The translations under genes were made by a program, and so were the position numbers. Of a stretch of DNA of 64,000 bases, positions 7,903 to 17,702 are shown one piece after another. A model generated the notes under the pieces. It was not told the DNA's origin. It ran no database searches and was given only the letters and a program-made list of their open reading frames with translations. Origin of the DNA: an uncultured Bacteroidales bacterium (GTDB taxonomy: Bacteria; Bacteroidota; Bacteroidia; Bacteroidales; P3); assembly GCA_900314925.1 (NCBI GenBank), contig OMXC01000001.1, positions 56,550-120,549 of the forward strand. Direction: 5' to 3'. Position 1 is the stretch's first letter, and every line of letters begins with the position of its first letter.

Positions 7903-9351
7903 ATGAGGAGGTTAGCTATTGTAACTCTGTTGCTACTGGCTACTGTAAGTGTGTCCGGCCAAAGATTCATGAAAGGCTTTGCCCTTGGTGCAGATAGGGA
8001 CACTTTGCAGTACATCATCGCTTCGCCCTTTGACAACTGGTACCTTGCTTTATCGGGAGGCATCCAGACATTTATAGGTAATGAGCTTGTGGCTTCGGCG
8101 CGAATGAACAAACTCAACTACAACGGTAAGGTTGAGATCGGTAAGTGGGTCATCCCTGATGTCGCTGTGTCGTTGAGACTCTATTTTTTCAATGTCGACG
8201 GACAGACGAAGTACCCTTTGCAGCCGTTTGTGATTAGGGATAATCCTTATGGGTATGTTCCAGACGATACGAATGCGAATGGCTACACCCCGTTCCATGC
8301 CCATGCGGCAGCTATTTTGGGTTTTGTGACTCTCGACTGGACGAACTTCGTATTGGGCTATGAGACCGGAAAGCGCAACAGATGGCATGTGTTCACTCCC
8401 ATAGGACTTGGTATGTCAATGCTTTACGGGTTGCAACGCAATCCTAATGGCAATTATGAAGAAGGGAGTTTCCGCCGTAACCTGGAGTTGGCCTTCTCGC
8501 TGGGTGTCGGTGCCGAGTACATTGTCTCGGAACATGTTACGATACATTCGCATCTGGATTTGTTCGGCTCGGAGTCGACATGGGACTGGACGCCGTACAA
8601 GAACGATTACTCGATATTTGACATTAACCCCAGTATCAATATAGGTATTAAGTTTAACTTGCTGAAGAGTATCACCAAGTTTAATCCTTACACCAAGACG
8701 TCGGCCCGCGAGAAGGTGAACCATGAGTTCCTGTCCTTCGGTACGCGCAACACTGTATCGACGCTCCAGGGAAGAATCGACCGCCTGAACAACGCTATAG
8801 ATTCTGTCGAGAACCTCTCGAGCGCCAAGGCAGAGCATGACTCGCTGTTGCTGGTGGATATGAGCAAGGAGCGCGACAGCCTGCAGCAGTGTCTCGACTC
8901 GGTCGAGGGCTTCTTCGGTCGTGAGCCGGTGAACGTCATAGAGGATCTGTTGCAAAGCAATGAGAGCTGGGGTCTGCCTGCAACTATTGTATACTATCAG
9001 CTTGACAAGTATGATGTTGACTATAACGGCCGCAAGAAACTGCAGAAGTTTGCCAAGGAGGTCAACGTCCTTGATGACACGATAGAATACTATGTTATCG
9101 GTGCGGCTGACTCGATAACCGGTTCGATACGCCACAACCAGTGGCTGTCGGAGCGTCGCTGCGAAGCTGCATACAATATCCTTGTCAATGACTACAACGT
9201 CAGTTCCAACCAGCTGCTGCTGATGCCTGTGGGCGGTATCATGGAGTATGATCCGCAGGAGAACAATCGTATGGCGCTGATAATACAGCGTACACCGCAG
9301 ACAGAGGCGATTGTGGACAAGTGGATGAAGAAGTACAAGGATGTACGATAA
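7903..9351 (+). CDS. Outer-membrane protein with C-terminal OmpA-like domain
   Basis: The 482-residue protein has a signal peptide (1 to about 20). An N-terminal beta-rich region (about 25-265) is full of alternating aromatic strands, as in OM barrels. A short helical/coiled region (about 275-325) and an OmpA-like peptidoglycan-binding domain (about 345-475) follow; the motif ...WLSERRCEAAYNILV... with NRMALIIQ at the end is the recognisable part. Sixteen nucleotides separate it from wzc, so it likely closes the tnaA-wza-wzc operon. Proteins of this type are common at the end of Bacteroidetes capsule export operons; a role in anchoring or stabilising the export site is an inference. A strong terminator follows directly. 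Confidence 0.8.
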   Translation: MRRLAIVTLLLLATVSVSGQRFMKGFALGADRDTLQYIIASPFDNWYLALSGGIQTFIGNELVASARMNKLNYNGKVEIGKWVIPDVAVSLRLYFFNVDGQTKYPLQPFVIRDNPYGYVPDDTNANGYTPFHAHAAAILGFVTLDWTNFVLGYETGKRNRWHVFTPIGLGMSMLYGLQRNPNGNYEEGSFRRNLELAFSLGVGAEYIVSEHVTIHSHLDLFGSESTWDWTPYKNDYSIFDINPSINIGIKFNLLKSITKFNPYTKTSAREKVNHEFLSFGTRNTVSTLQGRIDRLNNAIDSVENLSSAKAEHDSLLLVDMSKERDSLQQCLDSVEGFFGREPVNVIEDLLQSNESWGLPATIVYYQLDKYDVDYNGRKKLQKFAKEVNVLDDTIEYYVIGAADSITGSIRHNQWLSERRCEAAYNILVNDYNVSSNQLLLMPVGGIMEYDPQENNRMALIIQRTPQTEAIVDKWMKKYKDVR

Positions 9352-9354
9352 AGA

Positions 9355-9394
9355 AAAAGAGAGGGCCGCGACAACTGTCGCGGCCCTCTCTTTT
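9355..9394. terminator. Bidirectional rho-independent terminator
   Basis: A perfect 19-bp stem with a 2-nt loop (9355-9373 / 9376-9394) is flanked by A4 on the left and T4 on the right. It serves both the + strand OmpA operon and the convergent polysaccharide operon that ends at 9414. Confidence 0.93.
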
Positions 9395-9413
9395 GGTTGG
9401 GGTATTGTTGGGT

Positions 9414-10151
9414 TTAGTGTCGTGCGATAACGATGACCCGTTTTGCGATGTTCTTTGCTTGTTGCAGGCTTGCTTCAGCCATCCATTGTATGCCGAACGG
9501 CATCCACCGCTGAGGATGGGTGTTGACGAGGAGCTCCTTGCGGTGTATGGGGTGTTGCGGATTATTAAGGGCGAGGATGATGTCATCTGTGCTGTGGAAG
9601 GCAAGGCCTTCAGCATTCCATTGCTCTTGGTACATCGGCACTTTGTCGCGCACGATAACATTGTAGCCATCCCAGCGGCGCCCGGTGTCGGTCAGGTACA
9701 GGGTGCGGGAGAAGTCGGTGTCTAACATCGGTTCATAATCAATGCCCAGTGCACGGATGTCATATTGTTTCCAGAGGTCTTGGCTGTTGTATGGGGAGCG
9801 CGGAGAGCCATGTGCGCAGGCGGTCGTTATCGGCACAACTTTGCGAAGCTTTTCCAGATTGCGGCAGAAGTCGTTGTAAGCGGCTTCGGCATTGCCGTTG
9901 CATGTGGTCAGGCATTCATAGTGATAGCCTGCACGATGACCCAATGCGACAATCTGTCTGATAATGTTTTCGTCATAGCTTTCTTGAACGGTACGGAAGT
10001 AGTAGGTGGCCTTGAAACCGGCCGATGCCTCTACCTTGGCGATGCGTAGCGAGAAGTCGGGACGCAGGTCGACATCGTGCCTGAGGCTGACGCTGTTGTG
10101 CCGTCTCAATGCCGCCAACAGCTCGTTGTATTTTTCAATGGTGAAGTCCAT
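9414..10151 (-). CDS. Polysaccharide deacetylase-like protein
   Basis: The 245-residue protein has the N-terminal motif SLRHDVDLRPDFSL (about 21-34), which resembles the Asp-containing first motif of the NodB/CE4 fold, and a later GHRAGYHYE segment like its His motif. No signal peptide is present, so it may act on a cytoplasmic sugar intermediate. The family is often found in Bacteroidetes surface-glycan clusters. It is the last gene of the long - strand operon, and the upstream acyltransferase stop overlaps its start by one base. Substrate unknown. Confidence 0.7.
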   Translation of the reverse strand: MDFTIEKYNELLAALRRHNSVSLRHDVDLRPDFSLRIAKVEASAGFKATYYFRTVQESYDENIIRQIVALGHRAGYHYECLTTCNGNAEAAYNDFCRNLEKLRKVVPITTACAHGSPRSPYNSQDLWKQYDIRALGIDYEPMLDTDFSRTLYLTDTGRRWDGYNVIVRDKVPMYQEQWNAEGLAFHSTDDIILALNNPQHPIHRKELLVNTHPQRWMPFGIQWMAEASLQQAKNIAKRVIVIARH

Positions 10152-10702
10152 CAGATATCAATTGTTTTTATGATCTTTGCCGGTACACCGGCGGCGAGTG
10201 TATGAGGCGGAACGTCAGTGGTCACTACGGCGCCGGCGGCTACTATGGCCCCTTCGCCGATGGTTACGCCAGGGAGTATAGTGGCATTGACGCCTACCCA
10301 AGCATTCTTGCCGATAATAGTCGGTGCCACGAATGATTCTACGCACTTGGAGTGATACTCCATGGGGGTGCTGTGAGCCAGCACATAGTTGTTCCCAGCC
10401 AGCGAAGCACCGTCTTCTATGATTACAAAATAAGGGTAGGGGTAGTCAAGGGTGCAAGAGGGACCGATGTGCACATTTGTCCCTATCTGCACACCGCGCC
10501 ACCGTTGTAGCGTTATCCTTAACCCATTCCATGGGCATCGCAAAGCCCATTGGTTGAGGACATGGTCTTTCCAGCGAACGATAGCGAACCACAAGGCAAA
10601 GTTGTATCCATGCACTCGGGCCGACTGGTGGATGGTGCTCCACAGGCCTGCCCGCTTATAATGCGGTAATGGTTGGCGTTTGAGTTCAAGATAGGCTTTC
10701 AT
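10151..10702 (-). CDS. Left-handed beta-helix (hexapeptide) acyltransferase
   Basis: The 183-residue protein has a short helical N-terminus and then hexapeptide repeats ([31 protein letters not shown] and similar, about 80-170). It ends in the canonical GVPAKIIK motif of serine-acetyltransferase/maltose-acetyltransferase-like enzymes. It probably transfers an acetyl or other acyl group to a sugar. Its start overlaps the preceding DUF354 gene by 17 nt. Confidence 0.85.
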   Translation of the reverse strand: MKAYLELKRQPLPHYKRAGLWSTIHQSARVHGYNFALWFAIVRWKDHVLNQWALRCPWNGLRITLQRWRGVQIGTNVHIGPSCTLDYPYPYFVIIEDGASLAGNNYVLAHSTPMEYHSKCVESFVAPTIIGKNAWVGVNATILPGVTIGEGAIVAAGAVVTTDVPPHTLAAGVPAKIIKTIDI

Positions 10703-11738
10703 AATGTTCTATGTAATCGACGAAGAAACTTGTAGGGTCAATCATCTCGTTTAGCAACCGTTGTCGTTTTGCTTGCCACTCGGCCTTCAGGTCATCGCGA
10801 TTTAGCGCCAACAATTGTTCTATGTGGCGGTACATATCGTCAAACTGGGTTGGTTGATAGGCATAGCATAAGCCATACCGCTGTTCCAGCATGTTGGGTA
10901 CTGACAAGCGTCCGGCAAAAGTGTTGCATTTCAGTGCCGGCACTCCCAGGACGGCAGCCTCGGAGGTCATGGTCTGGCTGTCGCCAAGGAACATTGAGCT
11001 ATAAGCCATCAAGGAGTGTATCTCTTCAGGCGGCACAGGCAGACGGTACGGCTCGAACTCCGGTTCCACGGCCCGCTCCGAGGTGATGATGACGCGTCCA
11101 TGCGCTTTCAGCAGGTCGACCAAAGCCTTCTTCTGCTCCAGCGAGAGGCCTGTCTGTCCCACGTCGTGATGCCCTTTCAGGGCTACGAAGCGCATGATGA
11201 AGAAACGATCGCATTCGGTCAGTCCGGCATGTTGCAACACCGAGGGGTCGGGTGAGAAACGGTTGGGGTGGAGGTAGGCAAGTTCGTGAGTTCCGGCATA
11301 GTAGACGGCGTGCTTGGCCTTTCGGTGGATGCAGTCGGGCGTGAAGACGATGTCTGTCAACGGGTGCCCGTATTTGGTTATCAGCGGTTCGGCGGCATCG
11401 TCGTCGTCGTCGAACATGAAGGACTTCATCTTGGTCAGGCGCGACACATGGCTGAGTACCAGTCCGCTGCTGAGGCCTAAGTCGATGTGGTTTCGGCGAA
11501 CGAAGTGCAGCAGCAGCATGTCTTGGCTCATAACCGTCTGCGCTTTGCCCAGCAGGGAATCCTTCTTACCCCCCAGGTCTATCCATGGGGTCATGCCGTA
11601 GTGTTCCATCAACCGTTTGGCCACGGGGATGTCGCGCACGGAATAGAAAACCTTGTGGCCGTGTCTTTTCATCTCCTCGGCTACCCCGTGCAGCAGATGC
11701 ACGTGTCCGGGATGTCCGATGTCAATCAGTATGTTCAT
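10686..11738 (-). CDS. DUF354 family protein (GT-B-like fold)
   Basis: The 350-residue protein opens with [18 protein letters not shown], the hallmark of DUF354, a family related to GT-B glycosyltransferases and UDP-GlcNAc 2-epimerase-like folds. A C-terminal donor-site-like region has [19 protein letters not shown] (about 255-275). ATG 11738 was chosen over the longer frame because the family motif begins exactly there; it overlaps the upstream gene by 17 nt. The gene sits within a module of acyltransferases and a CapK-like protein. Exact reaction unknown. Confidence 0.82.
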   Translation of the reverse strand: MNILIDIGHPGHVHLLHGVAEEMKRHGHKVFYSVRDIPVAKRLMEHYGMTPWIDLGGKKDSLLGKAQTVMSQDMLLLHFVRRNHIDLGLSSGLVLSHVSRLTKMKSFMFDDDDDAAEPLITKYGHPLTDIVFTPDCIHRKAKHAVYYAGTHELAYLHPNRFSPDPSVLQHAGLTECDRFFIMRFVALKGHHDVGQTGLSLEQKKALVDLLKAHGRVIITSERAVEPEFEPYRLPVPPEEIHSLMAYSSMFLGDSQTMTSEAAVLGVPALKCNTFAGRLSVPNMLEQRYGLCYAYQPTQFDDMYRHIEQLLALNRDDLKAEWQAKRQRLLNEMIDPTSFFVDYIEHYESLS

Positions 11739-12198
11739 CTGGAGCGATTTTCTTAATGATCTTGGCTGGGTTGCCGGCGACAACCGTGTGTGGCTCAACG
11801 TCTTTCACCACCACACTTCCACATCCGACAATGGCTCCCTCGCCAATGGTCACACCGTTCATGATGATGGCACCAGCGCCAATCCAGGCGTCGTCACCGA
11901 TGTTAATGGCATTGTCGTGGTGCGAAACATGTTTCGATGTCGTCGAGGAGTTGCTGTGCGAGGACAAAATCAGCGTTACCCTCGGGGCAATGGACACTCT
12001 GTCGCCAATGACCAGTGAACCGCGGTTGTAAACGAAGTTGTGCGGAATGCAGATGTCGGAGGGCAGATAGACGTTCTTCCCTACGGCATATCCTTGCATG
12101 CGGAGTGCCCAGATTCTTATTTTGTTATATGGCATTCGTTGCATAACCTTATAAAGGAATGCATTCCGGCACCGAGTGTAGAGATTCCTTAGTGTCAT
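11722..12198 (-). CDS. Hexapeptide-repeat acyltransferase
   Basis: The 158-residue protein has a left-handed beta-helix: [34 protein letters not shown] and [16 protein letters not shown], then the closing GNPAKIIKK. It resembles WbbJ/NodL-type O-acetyltransferases. ATG 12198 was chosen because it overlaps the FemAB-like gene stop as ATGA. It is the second acyltransferase of this module, suggesting a multiply acylated sugar. Confidence 0.85.
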   Translation of the reverse strand: MTLRNLYTRCRNAFLYKVMQRMPYNKIRIWALRMQGYAVGKNVYLPSDICIPHNFVYNRGSLVIGDRVSIAPRVTLILSSHSNSSTTSKHVSHHDNAINIGDDAWIGAGAIIMNGVTIGEGAIVGCGSVVVKDVEPHTVVAGNPAKIIKKIAPDEHTD

Positions 12199-13193
12199 AT
12201 TTTGCTGATTGTGTTCAAGAAAAGTTTCCCTGCGTTGTAAATCAATGGGTGGCAAGTGTAGAGAAAGCGGCCGTGCTCCACCAGAGTGCCGCCGAAAAGC
12301 GCTTTGAAGTTGCGTACTCCGTATTCAACGTCGGGCTTGCCAGCTCCCATAAAGTCAAACCTCGGACAACCTCTGTCGACGGTGGCTTGGATGCCAGCGT
12401 AGGTGGCAAGTTCCGAGGGGTACAGGTTCTTGAATGTTTCGTCCATCCCGCAAACATACCATTCGTAGCCAACTTTTTTGTTGAGAAAGACGTATGCCAT
12501 GCCACCAATCACATGATCTTTATGCTTGACAACAAGGATTTTGCCAGAAGGAAGTTGGTGCAGTTTTTGGAAGAATTCAAGGGGTGGCAACGGCTTCTTC
12601 ACTTTCTTTTTGTAAAGATCGAGCAGTATGCTGTAGAATTCGCCCACCGCTCTGTCCGATGAGGCTGGTTCCAGTGTAGCACCATCTCGTAACCCCACAT
12701 GGATGTGGCGTTTGCGTGTCCGGCTGAGGTTGCTGTTCACGATGTCAGTGGATGTGGTGTCGAGGTGGAAATTGAGGTGCGCCTGATAGGTGAAACCGTT
12801 TTTCTCAAAGCATTCTCTCCAGGGAGAATAGTCGTTGAGGTTTCGGGTCTCGATGTAAATGCACTGGCCACGGAGTTCGTTCCGCAGGGCTTTTAACATG
12901 AAGGAGAACTGCTCCTCTGAAGTTTGTGGTGTCAGTAGTGGTCCACCGACGATAATGGCCCGTCGGGAGAGTTTGCGTTTTATCCAGTTGCCGTCGCCTT
13001 GCAGATAGCCTACAGTGAGGCAAATCAGTTTGTCGTCCTCGGACACTCCAAACACGAACGGCTCCATGAAACTGAGGCTTGCGAAGAAGCAGTATGCCTC
13101 ACGGGTCTGGAACCATGAAGCAACGGGCGACTTTTCTACCAGTATATCCCATTGGTCGGCTGGAATCTGGGAGTATTGGGTTAGCAGTGTCAT
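12195..13193 (-). CDS. FemAB/GNAT-fold acyltransferase-like protein
   Basis: The 332-residue protein has a tandem GNAT/FemAB layout. The C-terminal half carries [19 protein letters not shown] split near 225-245, and [11 protein letters not shown] and FDFMGAGKP motifs near 250-310. FemAB relatives in exopolysaccharide and surface-glycan loci are thought to attach amino acids to sugars; that role is an inference here. ATG 13193 overlaps the CapK stop (ATGA). The gene belongs to a conserved-looking group of CapK, FemAB-like, acyltransferase and DUF354. Confidence 0.75.
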   Translation of the reverse strand: MTLLTQYSQIPADQWDILVEKSPVASWFQTREAYCFFASLSFMEPFVFGVSEDDKLICLTVGYLQGDGNWIKRKLSRRAIIVGGPLLTPQTSEEQFSFMLKALRNELRGQCIYIETRNLNDYSPWRECFEKNGFTYQAHLNFHLDTTSTDIVNSNLSRTRKRHIHVGLRDGATLEPASSDRAVGEFYSILLDLYKKKVKKPLPPLEFFQKLHQLPSGKILVVKHKDHVIGGMAYVFLNKKVGYEWYVCGMDETFKNLYPSELATYAGIQATVDRGCPRFDFMGAGKPDVEYGVRNFKALFGGTLVEHGRFLYTCHPLIYNAGKLFLNTISKI

Positions 13194-14470
13194 TGTTCGC
13201 GAATGATGGTTTGTCTCTTGTTGTTGTGCATGAGAGGTATCTCGTCTACAATATTGACAGAGATGGCAACATTGAGTTTCGGTTGCCAAAAGTCGATAAT
13301 GTGCTGTTTTTTTGCGGGAGAGAACTCCTTGTTTGTTACGATATTGAAGGTTACGTTATCGTTGCTGTGGCGCACAATCTGGTAGTTGTCAACACCCTTG
13401 ATGTCGTACAGGAAGTAGTGGGAGAAGTTGTGAACCGTGTATATGTCGCCACCAGAGGCAATATAGGCGTCGCTTTCTCTTCCCATGATGCGCACTATCT
13501 GGCCGTTGCGCACCTCGACAAGGTCTTGTGTGTCATAGCGGATGAAGGGATGGGCCAGGTTCCAGAGGTCGGTGCTTACTACCCGGCCAATGCCGTCCTT
13601 GACGGGATGCCCGTCGTTGTCAAGAACTTCGATGATTCCGTAGTAGCCACACACGCGGTAACCATCATGGGCTGGAGTCTCATAGGTGTTGGGCGTGCCC
13701 TCGCAACTGTATGAGTCGATGATGTCGCAACCGAAGGCCTTTTCAATTTCTTTGCGGTAGGCATCCGATAGCGTTGAGCCTGTGGTGAATATCCTGCGTG
13801 GGGTATGGTTGTATCCTGTGTGGCTGTTGCGGTAGCGAGCCAGAAGATAAAGTGGCGCAGGATAGGAACGTATATAGAGAGGTTTCTGGTTTTCTATGGT
13901 AGCCAATACGTTTATTAGCGCATTGTCGTCGATGGAATAAAAAGGCACGTAGATGCAGCGATTCATGCGGTCTTGCCATTTTTTTATTCTTCCTTGACGT
14001 TTGCCGTTGGCAATTTTCATGTAGGGGTCGCCAAGGCGGTATCCGGCTTGATACCAAGTGCGTAGCTTTGCTGCCGTGTTGACCGACGATGCCTCGCGGG
14101 AGACATAGAATGTGAAGGGTTCACCTGTGGAACCGCTTGAGCGCGAGAGTATACGGTCTTTTGTTGGGCAGTTGTTCGCAGTGAAACGTTCGATGCCTTC
14201 TTGCCTCATGATGGCTTTACTTACGATGGGCATCTGGTCGAGGGTAACCTCGTTGGGATTCAGATGATGGTCGTCGAACCAGTCTTTGTAAAATGGCACT
14301 TCGCTGGCAGCGCAAAAAAGCAATTGACGGAGTTTCTCCTGTTGGTAGTCATGCAACTGGCGTTCACTCCACTGCTCCACATTACGCAGATCCATCAGGT
14401 GGGTATGCACGGACTCGCCCTTCAGCAGGTCGCTCAACGGCAGGATGATATGTTCATGCAGGAAGGCCAT
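13190..14470 (-). CDS. capK: CapK/phenylacetate-CoA ligase-like adenylating enzyme
   Basis: The 426-residue protein belongs to the AMP-forming ligase superfamily. SRSSGSTGEPF (about 109-119) is the P-loop-like nucleotide motif, TTGSTLSD a second loop, and DSYSCEGTPN corresponds to the YG(S/C)TE-like A5 motif. It has no carrier domain. CapK homologues occur in capsule clusters and may activate a carboxylic acid, such as an amino acid or fatty acid, for attachment to the glycan. Here the FemAB-like and two hexapeptide acyltransferases downstream would be natural acceptors of an activated acyl group. That pathway is inferred. Confidence 0.82.
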   Translation of the reverse strand: MAFLHEHIILPLSDLLKGESVHTHLMDLRNVEQWSERQLHDYQQEKLRQLLFCAASEVPFYKDWFDDHHLNPNEVTLDQMPIVSKAIMRQEGIERFTANNCPTKDRILSRSSGSTGEPFTFYVSREASSVNTAAKLRTWYQAGYRLGDPYMKIANGKRQGRIKKWQDRMNRCIYVPFYSIDDNALINVLATIENQKPLYIRSYPAPLYLLARYRNSHTGYNHTPRRIFTTGSTLSDAYRKEIEKAFGCDIIDSYSCEGTPNTYETPAHDGYRVCGYYGIIEVLDNDGHPVKDGIGRVVSTDLWNLAHPFIRYDTQDLVEVRNGQIVRIMGRESDAYIASGGDIYTVHNFSHYFLYDIKGVDNYQIVRHSNDNVTFNIVTNKEFSPAKKQHIIDFWQPKLNVAISVNIVDEIPLMHNNKRQTIIREQ

Positions 14471-15461
14471 AGGCTGTATACAATTGTTCTTTAATGTTTT
14501 CCCAGCGATAATGACTTATGTTTTCCTTGGCTTTGAGAATGATGTTTTTGGCTTCATTCTGGTTTGTCAAAGCCCAGAGCATCTTTCGGGCCAACTCTTC
14601 GTCGTTGTCGCTCTTGAACAGCAGTCCGGAATTGTTGTCTTTTACCATGTAGGGAACCCCTCCAACATTGCTGGAAATCACCAGCAGGCCTGCGTTCATT
14701 GCTTCGAGCAACGACACTGGCATATTGTCTATTGTGGGAGACGAGAGAAGGATATCGGCGTTGTCGAGATGGTGGTAAATCTCATTGTTGTCGACTTTCC
14801 CGGTAAATGTGATGTTCTGCAAGCCAAGTTCTTCAGCCAGATTTATGAGGTTTTGGTGTTCGCTGCCGTCGCCCAACAAGGTCAACGTGGCCTCAGGACA
14901 TTGTGTTTGCACTTGTTTGAAAGCACGCAGGATGCAAGGGATATTGTACAGAGTTTCGTGTGCTCGTGTGCAAATGTAGTTGGGGTTGAGCTTTTCTCGC
15001 AGCCGGAAATGACTGTCGTCGAGCTCCAGTATGTTTGGGATGGTGATGTATGGAAGCCCATGTTTTTTAAATATTTGGGCAAGGAATTCCGAGAGTACGA
15101 TATTAGTGTCGGTGCGTGTCAAAAAGTGTCGTACCAATTTCGGGTGCTTGTCGAAAAATGACTCTCCGCCACCGCCATGATAGGTCAGCACAATGCGTTT
15201 GCCCAGTTTGCGGCCGACGATTACGCCTATTATGGCTGGCAGGAATCCCCAGTGCGAGCAGCAATGTATGTGAAATACGTCAAAGCTTTTTCCGCTGGCT
15301 TTCAATCTGAACGGAAGGGTCAACCGTCGAAGTATCGGAGCCTTGGTATTGAACACTTCGGCTGTGTGGCCTTCGTTTGATAGCTTTTTTTGCAATATTT
15401 CCACTTGCCCGGAGATGCCTCCAACCCTCGGCTTATAATTACATATTAGGAGTACCTTCAT
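14454..15461 (-). CDS. GT4-family glycosyltransferase
   Basis: The 335-residue GT-B enzyme has an N-terminal Rossmann start, KPRVGGISGQVE, and HIHCCSHWG. The donor-binding half has LLGDGSE, ITFTGKVDNNEI, and the EX7E motif region SLLEAMNAGLLVISSNVGGVP split near 255-275. It probably uses a nucleotide sugar to add a residue to the growing glycan at the cytoplasmic face. ATG 15461 is preferred to an upstream TTG. It overlaps the next gene (capK) by 17 nt. A 110-nt gap separates it from the upstream membrane protein; no promoter is evident there. Confidence 0.88.
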   Translation of the reverse strand: MKVLLICNYKPRVGGISGQVEILQKKLSNEGHTAEVFNTKAPILRRLTLPFRLKASGKSFDVFHIHCCSHWGFLPAIIGVIVGRKLGKRIVLTYHGGGGESFFDKHPKLVRHFLTRTDTNIVLSEFLAQIFKKHGLPYITIPNILELDDSHFRLREKLNPNYICTRAHETLYNIPCILRAFKQVQTQCPEATLTLLGDGSEHQNLINLAEELGLQNITFTGKVDNNEIYHHLDNADILLSSPTIDNMPVSLLEAMNAGLLVISSNVGGVPYMVKDNNSGLLFKSDNDEELARKMLWALTNQNEAKNIILKAKENISHYRWENIKEQLYTAYGLPA

Positions 15462-15571
15462 GTTCAAACTATGTCAATGAATGTTTAAACGCTTTTTTGC
15501 CATAATCATCATCCGAATAAATACTGCAGTAGAGAAAATTGGTATGGATTATGTGGTTATGGGGTTCGTTG

Positions 15572-16975
15572 CTAAAAAAGTCCTCGAGAACCTAGTTTGA
15601 AAAATGCCCAGGCGACAGCCATGACGGGGACGACATAGTACCAGATTTTGACAAAACGGTAGTTTTTGGCGTTGAGGAGTGAAATGCCGTAGGCGGCCAT
15701 GATGAGTAGGATGGGTAGTGCTGGCAGTAGGAATCGTTCAGAGTTAGCAAATCCGCTGGAGGAGATGATACCGAGGTAGGCTATAGCGAAGGAACCTATC
15801 AGACTGAGGTTGCGCCAGTTCTTTGTGATGAAGATGGCGCTGAAAATTGCTATAAGCACAAACCCGCCAAAAAAGTTCCGGACGTAATTTCCTCCGCTGA
15901 GCATTTGTTGGTTATACTGTTGGTCCACGTCCACCATGGTGGGGAAGGGCATGACAAACATCATGGGAGCCATGACGGTGCCGGTGGCATACTTGGCCCA
16001 CTGGTTACCTTTGTTGGTCTGATGTGTACGTTTGGCTATCTGGTTGTCGCCACGGTCTTCCCATGTTGATTGGATTTCTGTGCTGATAACGCCACCGGCC
16101 AACGTAGATATGGCTAATATGCCCCATGCGATGAGCATGACGCGTTTCCATCGACCTACAACCGAGGTGTTGGTGAAAATCAATGCTGTGGCAATGGAGA
16201 AAACGGCAGCAGCACCTAGAACGGTACGGAAAGTGAAGAGTATAATGGCCAGAAGAACAGGGGTGGCGATTGTGAGGATGTTGTATTTTTTGCTCCGCAA
16301 CAAATAGTCTGCACGTTCGAGGAAGGCCATCAAAATGAATATCATGACGGTCTCTTTCAGGTGCAAGCCGCTGTAGTAGATTAGATTGGGCATGAAACAG
16401 GTGAATATGGCTGCCATGCGGCTGCCCTCTTCACCAATGTTACGTTTGGCGAGGAAGTACACCAGCAGGACTGTTGCTGCGCTGAAGAGTCCATTCACTA
16501 AACGTGGAAACAGAATGCTATAGCCTGTAATCTTGGAAAGCAGTGAAAGGTAGAAGACATAGCCAGAGTCGGAGATGGTGTTAGTGTCGATAAAAAGGTA
16601 GCGCCACACGTCGGCAATGTTGGCGTGCACGTTGCCCATTGTCTCTTCGTAGTACCAAATGGAGTCGCCGGCCGAAAATTCGAAAGGAATCCCTGTTTTG
16701 AAGTAAAAGTAAATGTAGGCAAAGATGGTCCAAGCCCACCGGAGTCCCAACGCGCTGAGGAACAGGTTGCGGATCAGTGCTTTCTGTGGTATGTCTTGCC
16801 ATTTTTTGCTACAATACGAACTCAGCAGGAAAAACCCCACCACCCATGCGATGCCCATGATGATGAAGTCGAAAGACATGGCATGGCGTAAGAAAAGGAT
16901 GGATACAGCCGCCAAGGTCCCCAGATAGAGGTATATGCCTTTCGTTGCTATTTGTTTAGGTAGGTACGGTATCAT
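15572..16975 (-). CDS. Multi-pass membrane glycosyltransferase or polymerase (GT39/PMT-like)
   Basis: The 467-residue protein has about ten to twelve hydrophobic helices and a large loop near 100-130 (FSAGDSIWYYEE) typical of GT-C enzymes. It resembles ArnT/PMT-2-type proteins that use polyprenyl-phosphate sugars. An O-antigen polymerase is the main alternative, and no other Wzy candidate is visible in the locus. ATG 16975 was chosen because it follows the GT32 stop by 2 nt; an upstream TTG would overlap it. Confidence 0.68.
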   Translation of the reverse strand: MIPYLPKQIATKGIYLYLGTLAAVSILFLRHAMSFDFIIMGIAWVVGFFLLSSYCSKKWQDIPQKALIRNLFLSALGLRWAWTIFAYIYFYFKTGIPFEFSAGDSIWYYEETMGNVHANIADVWRYLFIDTNTISDSGYVFYLSLLSKITGYSILFPRLVNGLFSAATVLLVYFLAKRNIGEEGSRMAAIFTCFMPNLIYYSGLHLKETVMIFILMAFLERADYLLRSKKYNILTIATPVLLAIILFTFRTVLGAAAVFSIATALIFTNTSVVGRWKRVMLIAWGILAISTLAGGVISTEIQSTWEDRGDNQIAKRTHQTNKGNQWAKYATGTVMAPMMFVMPFPTMVDVDQQYNQQMLSGGNYVRNFFGGFVLIAIFSAIFITKNWRNLSLIGSFAIAYLGIISSSGFANSERFLLPALPILLIMAAYGISLLNAKNYRFVKIWYYVVPVMAVAWAFFKLGSRGLF

Positions 16976-16977
16976 TG

Positions 16978-17700
16978 TCAACCAATAAGTTTACGTTTCA
17001 GTTTGATAAGCTGTGTCATGCACTTCTGCCCTACAAGTTGTTTCAGGTGGCCTTTCCAGCCTTTCTTGCCTTTGTCGCCCCAGGAGCCCATGAAGAGGTG
17101 GTTGCAGTAGGTGTTTTCCGTGAGCAGGTACTCACCGGTGGTTTGGTGGGGGCAGAAGTAGTCGGAGGGGAATACCGTCAGGTCTTTGTATTGCCCTTGT
17201 TTTCCGTCGCATACGAAGCCGTTGGCTTTCATAATGGCGCTGATGCGCTGGGTATTGGTGGTGGTGTCGAGGGTGCCGTCTTCTCGGCAGAAGTGCTGGC
17301 CGTCGTAGGCGTGCAGTTGCTCGTCGACCCATAGGCCGCCGGCTTCGCTGGCCATCAAGCCTGTGACGGGGGGCTTGTGCTTGCTGCCCTCGTAGCCGGT
17401 GAAGGCGCTGAGGTGCAGCAGGTCGTCGAGGGGTTTCAGTATCTCCACGTCGGTGTCCATATAAACCCCGCCTTCGGAGCTGAGGGCGTAGAGTCGCACA
17501 TAGTCGGTCACGAAAGCATATTTCCTTGCTGAGTAGGCCTCTTTGGTGTAAGGGGTACTGTCGACATCAAAGTTGTCTTCATTCCAAAGTTTGTATTCCC
17601 AATCGGGCATGTGCTTATGCCACGAGGCGATGCAGTCTTTAGCCAGCTGCGGCATCTCTCCGCGCCCGAACCAGCAATAGTGTATTGTCTTAGGTATCAT
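16978..17700 (-). CDS. GT32-family glycosyltransferase
   Basis: The 240-residue protein starts MIPKTIHYCWFGRG, the signature of the capsular/OCH1-like GT32 family. It has WEYKLWNEDNFD, a DYVRLYALSSEGGVYMDTDVE region (about 72-92), and the DXD metal motif DTD. It likely transfers galactose or mannose. ATG 17700 was chosen since the family motif starts there; the longer frame runs into the neighbouring gene. Confidence 0.9.
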   Translation of the reverse strand: MIPKTIHYCWFGRGEMPQLAKDCIASWHKHMPDWEYKLWNEDNFDVDSTPYTKEAYSARKYAFVTDYVRLYALSSEGGVYMDTDVEILKPLDDLLHLSAFTGYEGSKHKPPVTGLMASEAGGLWVDEQLHAYDGQHFCREDGTLDTTTNTQRISAIMKANGFVCDGKQGQYKDLTVFPSDYFCPHQTTGEYLLTENTYCNHLFMGSWGDKGKKGWKGHLKQLVGQKCMTQLIKLKRKLIG

Positions 17701-17702
17701 GC